Source of the DNA: Helicobacteraceae bacterium
Lineage (GTDB): Bacteria; Campylobacterota; Campylobacteria; Campylobacterales; Sulfurimonadaceae
Direction of reading: 5' to 3'
DNA: 19,260 nt
Assembly: GCA_027084065.1 (NCBI GenBank)
Contig: JALWLR010000111.1
Coordinates: 1-19,260 of the forward strand
Under the pieces are notes generated by a model. That model was given only the letters and a program-made list of their open reading frames with translations. It was not told the DNA's origin and ran no database searches. Positions 14,754 to 19,260 of this stretch are shown here, one piece after another; the first letter of the stretch is position 1; every line of letters starts with the position of its first letter. Both the position numbers and the translations under genes were made by a program.

Positions 14754-14776
14754 AAAACTCTCTTATAAAGAGTTTT
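14754..14776. repeat. Perfect 8-base inverted repeat in the pyrG-gap divergent region
   Basis: AAAACTCT (14754-14761) and AGAGTTTT (14769-14776) around a seven-base centre. It lies between the divergent -10 boxes of pyrG (14745-14750) and gap (14790-14795), covering the usual -35 zone of both. This is the position of an operator able to act on both genes. Confidence 0.5.
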
Positions 14777-14789
14777 AACCCTCATTTGG

Positions 14790-14795
14790 TATAAT
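14790..14795 (+). promoter_or_regulatory. Candidate -10 box of gap
   Basis: TATAAT, 29 bases before the gap ATG, followed by the Shine-Dalgarno GAGGA at 14814-14818. Confidence 0.55.
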
Positions 14796-14824
14796 TTTGC
14801 AATTTTTCAATCTGAGGATGAACT

Positions 14825-15826
14825 ATGGCAGTGAAAGTTGCAGTAAACGGTACGGGACGAATAGGTCTCATCGCTATAAAAATCGCGATGCAAAGAGAGA
14901 ATGTAGAGCTTGTCGCTCTCAACACGACAGCATCTCCGGAGATGCTTGTACATCTTTTAAAATATGACACGATTCATAAAGGCATCGATGCCCGCGTGAT
15001 AGACGACGAAACGATAGAGATTGCAGGAAAGTCTGTTCGCATGTTTAGTGAACGCGATTTGGAAAAAGTTGATTTCGGCGCTGCAGGTGCCGAGGTAGTT
15101 TTGGAGTGTACAGGCGTCTTTTTGACAACCGAAAAAGCCAAACCCTATTTGAAAAACGGGGTAAAAAAGGTTGTTATGAGTGCTCCTGCAAAAGATGACA
15201 CGCCGACATACGTACTCAACATCAATACCGACGACTACAAAGGAGAGGCTATCATCTCCAATGCCTCATGTACGACAAACGGGCTTGCACCCATCGTGAA
15301 AATACTTGACGACGCATTTGGTATAGAAAACGGCTTGATGACAACCATTCACTCCTATACCAACGACCAAAACCTTCTGGATGTCAAACATAAAAAAGAT
15401 TTGCGCCGTGCACGTGCCGCCGCGGTCAATATGATTCCAACAACAACGGGTGCTGCAAAAGCCATCGGCAAAGTTTTGCCACACCTAAACGGAAAACTCA
15501 ACGGATACGCCATGCGCGTGCCTACACCGGATGTCAGCGTAGTAGATTTAACAGTCAATCTCAAAAACTCCGTCACGAAAGAGCAAATTGATGAAGCTTT
15601 TGAAAAAGCGGCACAAACGAACTTCAAAGGGCTTGTAGAGATAGACTACGACAAACGTGTTTCAAGTGATTTCATAGGCTCTGCCTACAGCTGTACTTAT
15701 GTACCGGACATGCTCAGCATAGTCGATGGAAAAACCGTCAAGGTTCTTGCATGGTACGACAATGAATGGGGCTATACCGAAAGACTAGTCGATATGGCTG
15801 TTTTCATCACTCAAAGCGGGAAATAA
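14825..15826 (+). CDS. gap: Glyceraldehyde-3-phosphate dehydrogenase
   Basis: 333 residues. Interconverts glyceraldehyde-3-phosphate and 1,3-bisphosphoglycerate with NAD(P). The Rossmann motif NGTGRIG (8-14) is present, the catalytic Cys149 lies in SNASCTTNGLAP and His176 in TTIHSYTNDQ. At the end of the second beta strand the protein reads ALNTTAS (31-37), so the Asp usually following Asn33 in NAD-specific enzymes is Thr34; this may allow NADP, perhaps for gluconeogenic or autotrophic carbon flow (inference). The start is supported by GAGGA six bases upstream. The 3' end overlaps the convergent GGDEF-EAL gene by 20 bases, and a GCGGG/CCCGC hairpin at about 15816-15835 followed by CATTTT could serve as a weak terminator. 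Confidence 0.97.
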   Translation: MAVKVAVNGTGRIGLIAIKIAMQRENVELVALNTTASPEMLVHLLKYDTIHKGIDARVIDDETIEIAGKSVRMFSERDLEKVDFGAAGAEVVLECTGVFLTTEKAKPYLKNGVKKVVMSAPAKDDTPTYVLNINTDDYKGEAIISNASCTTNGLAPIVKILDDAFGIENGLMTTIHSYTNDQNLLDVKHKKDLRRARAAAVNMIPTTTGAAKAIGKVLPHLNGKLNGYAMRVPTPDVSVVDLTVNLKNSVTKEQIDEAFEKAAQTNFKGLVEIDYDKRVSSDFIGSAYSCTYVPDMLSIVDGKTVKVLAWYDNEWGYTERLVDMAVFITQSGK

Positions 15827-18068
15827 AAACCCCGCCATTTTCCTCCAGGACCGTTTGAAGCGTCTCGCTCTTCATCGGTCTTGCAAAAAGATACCCCTGA
15901 TAAATATCACACCCCATTTCATCCAAAATCTCCTTTTGCGTCGCCGACTCAACGCCTTCTGCAACGATTTTCATCCCCAAACTTTTTGCGATGATAACGA
16001 TACTGTAGACAATTTGACGCGTATTGATGCGCGACTCCACCTCATCGATGAAGCTTTTATCTATTTTCAGCTCATCAACGGGGAGGTTTTGTAGCATACT
16101 CATTGAGGAGTAACCTGTTCCAAAATCATCCAAAGATATAGCCACACCCTGCTCTTTGAGCATTCTTAAAAGCTCCAGTGCATGCTTGCTGTCCTCTACA
16201 AAAGCGGTCTCGGTTATTTCTAAAACCAGATGTTTTCTGCATGTAGCCGCATTGGCTATTTTTTCCATAATGCAGTGTGTGAAGTCATGCTGTGCCAACT
16301 GCTTTGCCGAAATGTTGACGGAGACGTAAAACGTTTTGCCTATTTTTTGCATCAAAGCATCCATCTCCGCTACTGTACGCTCCAAAACAAAGCGTCCAAT
16401 CTCCTTGATAAGACCCGTACTCTCCGCAACGGGAATAAAGAGCGAAGGAGGCACATCACCAAGCGTTTCGTTTCTCCAACGAATGAGAGTCTCCACACCG
16501 TGAAGCTCGCCATCACTATAAACCTGCGGCTGATAAACAAGATAGAACTCGTCACGCTCAAGAGCCGTTTTAAGCTCTCGCTCCAGTGTTGCATGCTGAA
16601 GATACTCTCTATGAAGCTTATGATGAAAAATAACGAAACTATTTTTGATCTCCTTGGCTTTATACATGGCCAAATCGGCATAGCGCTTAATCTCATCGAA
16701 GTTTTTTCCATCTTTTGGATAGCTTGCCACTCCGATACTCGCTCCCAAAAAGAGCCGGAACTCATCAAGGACGATCTCTTTTGCCGCTACATGCAATATC
16801 TGCGAAGCGAATTGCTCTATAGCTTTTTGATTCATAAGCTCCGTAACGAAAATGAACTCATCTCCGCTGTAGCGAATGATTTCATACTCTTTACCCTCAG
16901 TGATCTGCTTAAAACGTTTGGCAATGACGTTAAGCACTCGATCCCCATACTCATGCCCGAAACTGTCATTGACGTTTTTAAAGCCATCCAAATCCACAAA
17001 AAAGAGTGTGTATTGTTCGAATTGTTCGATTTTTTCTTCCAAATAGAGTCGGTTATGCAGCTTTGTCAAAGAGTCGCACAACGCCTGCTCTTTGAGTGTC
17101 TTCTCCTTTTGTATCTCATTTTTGTCTATAACCTGCACAAGATAGTAGATAACAAACATGATGAGTATATAGACAACAAGAATGAAAAGTTCCTCCTCCA
17201 AAAAGTCGTTTTTGATTACACTCATCGGTAAAGAACTAGCCACCCACAGATTGTATCGGGAAATATACTTAAGAGAGAGAAGTGACATTTCGTTAGATAT
17301 ATACGCAGGAGCACGCAATGTAATGATTTGCTCTTTGGCTTTGATTTTCTCTATTGGTTCATTTGCGGTTTGCTCAATGAGTTTTCGCATTGTATCTATG
17401 TACTCTTTGGAAAGCGGTTCAATATAGTGTTTTAGGTCGAAATCGTAAAACTGAAAATAGTAACTCTCTCCTTTGATAAGCGAAATCCGGTTTCTTTGTA
17501 GCAGCGTTGCGACAAACTTACTCTCTTTATTGAGCTTCAGACCACTTGCCACAACGGCAATGACTTTGCCGTCTGCACCGCGAATAGCCTTTCGAAGAGG
17601 AATAATAAGACTGTGCAAAGAGGGAAAATAGGTAGTACGCCCAAGTACCATACTATCTACTAGAAGTGTTGCAAGAAAACTCTCTTTTTTATGAGTCTGC
17701 ATTATATTCAAAACCGCTTTGGTATCGACGTTGCTGCTGGCAATGACAATATCGCCGTTTGGTGCATAGATGCGAAAACAGGCAAGCGAGGGATTCATAG
17801 AAAGAATCTGATCGAGAAAGTGTGGATCTTTTTTAATGTTTCCGTGAAAATCGATGATGTTTTTCCCCACAATATCCAAAATAGTCTCATACTGCAAAAA
17901 AAGATCTTCGATGTAATAAGCGGTAGAGTCCACCTTACTCTGCTGCTTACTCGTGTAATCAGAGAGTTTCATACTCCAAAGAACATAAGAGATAATGACG
18001 ATAAAGCCAAGCGAAAGCAGTGCTATGGCATAAAAAAGTTTCCACATGTCTCTTTTTGGAAATTCCAT
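15807..18068 (-). CDS. Membrane sensor GGDEF-EAL protein (c-di-GMP turnover)
   Basis: 753 residues from the third of three consecutive ATG codons; positions below count from the first ATG (18074). GAGGG abuts the first ATG, so the third has the best spacing. TM1 is about 12-34, a periplasmic Cache-like sensor about 35-290, TM2 about 295-316. The GGDEF domain has DSLTKLHNR, FVDLDGFKNVND and SGDEF (403-407); catalytic Asp and Glu are kept, and no RxxD inhibitory site is seen. The EAL domain has ETL (528-530), N587, E619, DD (649-650), K670, E706 and QGYLFARP, all residues needed for phosphodiesterase activity. Both domains look competent; the net direction and the ligand are unknown. Convergent with gap, divergent from luxS. 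Confidence 0.94.
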   Translation of the reverse strand: MEFPKRDMWKLFYAIALLSLGFIVIISYVLWSMKLSDYTSKQQSKVDSTAYYIEDLFLQYETILDIVGKNIIDFHGNIKKDPHFLDQILSMNPSLACFRIYAPNGDIVIASSNVDTKAVLNIMQTHKKESFLATLLVDSMVLGRTTYFPSLHSLIIPLRKAIRGADGKVIAVVASGLKLNKESKFVATLLQRNRISLIKGESYYFQFYDFDLKHYIEPLSKEYIDTMRKLIEQTANEPIEKIKAKEQIITLRAPAYISNEMSLLSLKYISRYNLWVASSLPMSVIKNDFLEEELFILVVYILIMFVIYYLVQVIDKNEIQKEKTLKEQALCDSLTKLHNRLYLEEKIEQFEQYTLFFVDLDGFKNVNDSFGHEYGDRVLNVIAKRFKQITEGKEYEIIRYSGDEFIFVTELMNQKAIEQFASQILHVAAKEIVLDEFRLFLGASIGVASYPKDGKNFDEIKRYADLAMYKAKEIKNSFVIFHHKLHREYLQHATLERELKTALERDEFYLVYQPQVYSDGELHGVETLIRWRNETLGDVPPSLFIPVAESTGLIKEIGRFVLERTVAEMDALMQKIGKTFYVSVNISAKQLAQHDFTHCIMEKIANAATCRKHLVLEITETAFVEDSKHALELLRMLKEQGVAISLDDFGTGYSSMSMLQNLPVDELKIDKSFIDEVESRINTRQIVYSIVIIAKSLGMKIVAEGVESATQKEILDEMGCDIYQGYLFARPMKSETLQTVLEENGGVFISRFE

Positions 18069-18119
18069 CATCATCCCTCGGTCGGTGCGAAGCTAGACAC
18101 CTTATATAGTTAAAGATGT

Positions 18120-18125
18120 ATTATA
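18120..18125 (-). promoter_or_regulatory. Candidate -10 box of the GGDEF-EAL gene
   Basis: TATAAT on the minus strand, about 46 bases before the start codon region. The 160-base divergent spacer to luxS is otherwise AT-rich, with a weak CTTATA/TATAAG inverted repeat. Confidence 0.4.
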
Positions 18126-18198
18126 AGTAATTTAAATTCAACTACCTTTAATTCTATTTCCATACCGAAGCATTTAAGCCTATTTCATATATTTTCGA

Positions 18199-18204
18199 TA
18201 AAAT
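18199..18204 (+). promoter_or_regulatory. Candidate -10 box of luxS
   Basis: TAAAAT within a T-rich context, 30 bases before the luxS ATG and upstream of a perfect Shine-Dalgarno. Confidence 0.4.
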
Positions 18205-18234
18205 ACATGCAGAAAAATTATTTAAGGAGGCACT

Positions 18235-18759
18235 ATGCCTTTACTGGACAGTTTTACCGTAGACCATACCAAAATGCCTGCACCCGCAGTTCGCAAAGCA
18301 AAAACGATGAAAACACCAAACGGAGACGTTATAACCGTTTTCGATTTACGATTTTACAAACCCAATGTCGATAAAATGGACGCAAAGGGACTCCATACGC
18401 TAGAACACCTCTTTGCCGGTTTTATGAGAGATCATCTCAACTCCAAAACAGTGGAGATCATCGATATTTCTCCGATGGGATGCCGAACGGGATTTTACAT
18501 GTCCGTCATAGGCGAACCAAGTGAAAAAAAGGTTGCCAAAGCATGGAAAAAAGCGATGAAAGATGTTTTGAAGGTAAAAAGCAAAAAAGAGATACCTGAA
18601 CTCAACATCTACCAATGCGGTAGCTACAAAATGCACTCACTGAAAAAAGCGAAAAAAATAGCGAAAGATGTGCTCGCCCACAAAATAGGTATTATGGACA
18701 ATGAAAAACTCAAACTTTCCAAAAAACAACTTAAAAAGATAAACAAAAAAGGAAAATAG
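18235..18759 (+). CDS. luxS: S-ribosylhomocysteine lyase (LuxS)
   Basis: 174 residues. Cleaves S-ribosylhomocysteine to homocysteine and DPD, the precursor of autoinducer-2, in the activated methyl cycle. The metal site HTLEH gives His54, Glu57 and His58; Cys83 in MGCRTGFYM is the catalytic Cys and Cys128 in IYQCGSYKMHS the third metal ligand. The C-terminus is a lysine-rich extension (about 150-174). The start is fixed by AAGGAGG seven bases upstream. The next ATG directly follows the luxS stop codon, so the downstream genes are likely cotranscribed. No pfs gene is in the window. Confidence 0.97.
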   Translation: MPLLDSFTVDHTKMPAPAVRKAKTMKTPNGDVITVFDLRFYKPNVDKMDAKGLHTLEHLFAGFMRDHLNSKTVEIIDISPMGCRTGFYMSVIGEPSEKKVAKAWKKAMKDVLKVKSKKEIPELNIYQCGSYKMHSLKKAKKIAKDVLAHKIGIMDNEKLKLSKKQLKKINKKGK

Positions 18760-19062
18760 ATGCGTGTACTTCTCCCGATGGACAGCGAAGATACCCAAGA
18801 AGCCAAACTCACAAAAATTGCCGATGCAAAAGTGTGGGCACAGCTGCTTATAGAGGATGGTGAGCTTGTGGAAGTAAATCATGCAAAGAGTTGGGAAGAT
18901 TTTGAAAATCTCGGCGAGTATGTCGTTGTCGCCGATAGCGGAGAGTATGTCTGGCCCTTTATCGAGTACAATATGCTAGTACTCGTAGCGCCGACTCAAC
19001 GCACCATCGACGATATTGTCGAAGCCTACCTCTTTAAAGAACTCCATGAACTCGCCTACTGA
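18760..19062 (+). CDS. Small acidic protein of unknown function downstream of luxS
   Basis: 100 residues, acidic, mixed alpha/beta, no membrane segment or signal peptide. The N-terminus MRVLLPMDSEDTQEAKLTKI and the later NMLVLVAPTQRTIDDIV recall the NifX/NafY-like (dinitrogenase cofactor biosynthesis) fold in outline, but I cannot confirm membership. The ATG abuts the luxS stop with no gap, and AAGGA in the luxS 3' end serves as ribosome binding site. Overlapped by the next gene by 17 bases, which suggests a tightly coupled operon. Confidence 0.8.
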   Translation: MRVLLPMDSEDTQEAKLTKIADAKVWAQLLIEDGELVEVNHAKSWEDFENLGEYVVVADSGEYVWPFIEYNMLVLVAPTQRTIDDIVEAYLFKELHELAY

Positions 19063-19260
19063 TACAATGGAGCAGTTTTTAGAGCTTTTTCATCCACTGC
19101 CGGGCAACTCCTATTTGCTCGTCACATCGAAAATAGACGATGTCGCTTCTGCACTACATGCAAAAACCAAAGCGGTTGATGGAAAATTTTCCATAGCACT
19201 CTATGGAGAAGGCTCCTACGAAGCAGCGAAAATAGAGCACATAGACTCTCTTTCCAAACC
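19046..19260 (+). CDS. Unknown protein, 3' end outside window
   Basis: Open frame of at least 71 codons running off the right edge. Two in-frame ATGs are possible: 19046, overlapping the preceding gene by 17 bases, and 19067, just after its stop. Neither has a strong Shine-Dalgarno; AAAGAA before 19046 is slightly better. The visible sequence (MEQFLELFHPLPGNSYLLVT, then IALYGEGSYEAAKIEHID) does not match a family I recognise. Third gene of the luxS unit by spacing. Confidence 0.6.
   Translation, partial: MNSPTDTMEQFLELFHPLPGNSYLLVTSKIDDVASALHAKTKAVDGKFSIALYGEGSYEAAKIEHIDSLSK

Noticed and set aside
16230..17231. 333-residue plus-strand open frame
   Set aside because: Antisense to the GGDEF-EAL gene, whose frame is intact with all motifs; Cys- and Phe-rich composition typical of a shadow frame.

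Overview
The window most resembles a chromosomal segment of a free-living member of the Campylobacterota (epsilonproteobacteria, Sulfurimonas/Sulfurovum-like). Reasons: moderately AT-rich, densely packed genes; TATAAT-type -10 boxes with little visible -35; and blocks of gene order known from Helicobacter and Campylobacter: comM-def-clpP-tig, lspA-glmM and pyrG-recJ. Genus is inference; no rRNA is present.

Layout. 1-1254 (-): 3'-truncated lipoprotein esterase/lipase. 1387-1809 (+): Nudix hydrolase whose 3' end overlaps comM. 1788-6841 (-): five-gene run tig, clpP, a degenerate GGDEF protein, def, comM (trigger factor, protease, deformylase and a transformation helicase). 6901-8686 (-): glmM and lspA, envelope biogenesis. 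8769-9901 (+): yajQ plus a helix-turn-helix/coiled-coil protein. 9898-10365 (-): small one-pass membrane protein. 10451-10538 (+): tRNA-Ser(GGA). 10539-11440: accessory pocket with a ParE/RelE-type toxin-antitoxin pair on the minus strand, a palindrome next to the tRNA and a possible decayed fragment. 11441-14657 (-): pyrG then recJ, with a hairpin-rich pyrG leader. 14825-15826 (+): gap. 15807-18068 (-): membrane sensor with GGDEF and EAL domains. 18235-19260 (+): luxS, a small unknown protein, and an unknown protein cut by the window end.

How it fits together. Most genes are housekeeping: nascent-protein processing (tig, def, clpP), peptidoglycan precursor and lipoprotein maturation (glmM, lspA), CTP synthesis, recombination, central carbon metabolism. 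A second theme is cyclic-di-GMP: a GGDEF domain lacking its catalytic motif inside the protein-biogenesis operon, a YajQ-family protein (a family with reported c-di-GMP binding) beside a putative DNA-binding protein, and an apparently intact GGDEF-EAL sensor. The window holds no phage, CRISPR array or insertion sequence. The most unusual items are the degenerate GGDEF gene, the yajQ-HTH pair, the pyrG leader hairpins and the toxin-antitoxin pocket beside tRNA-Ser.
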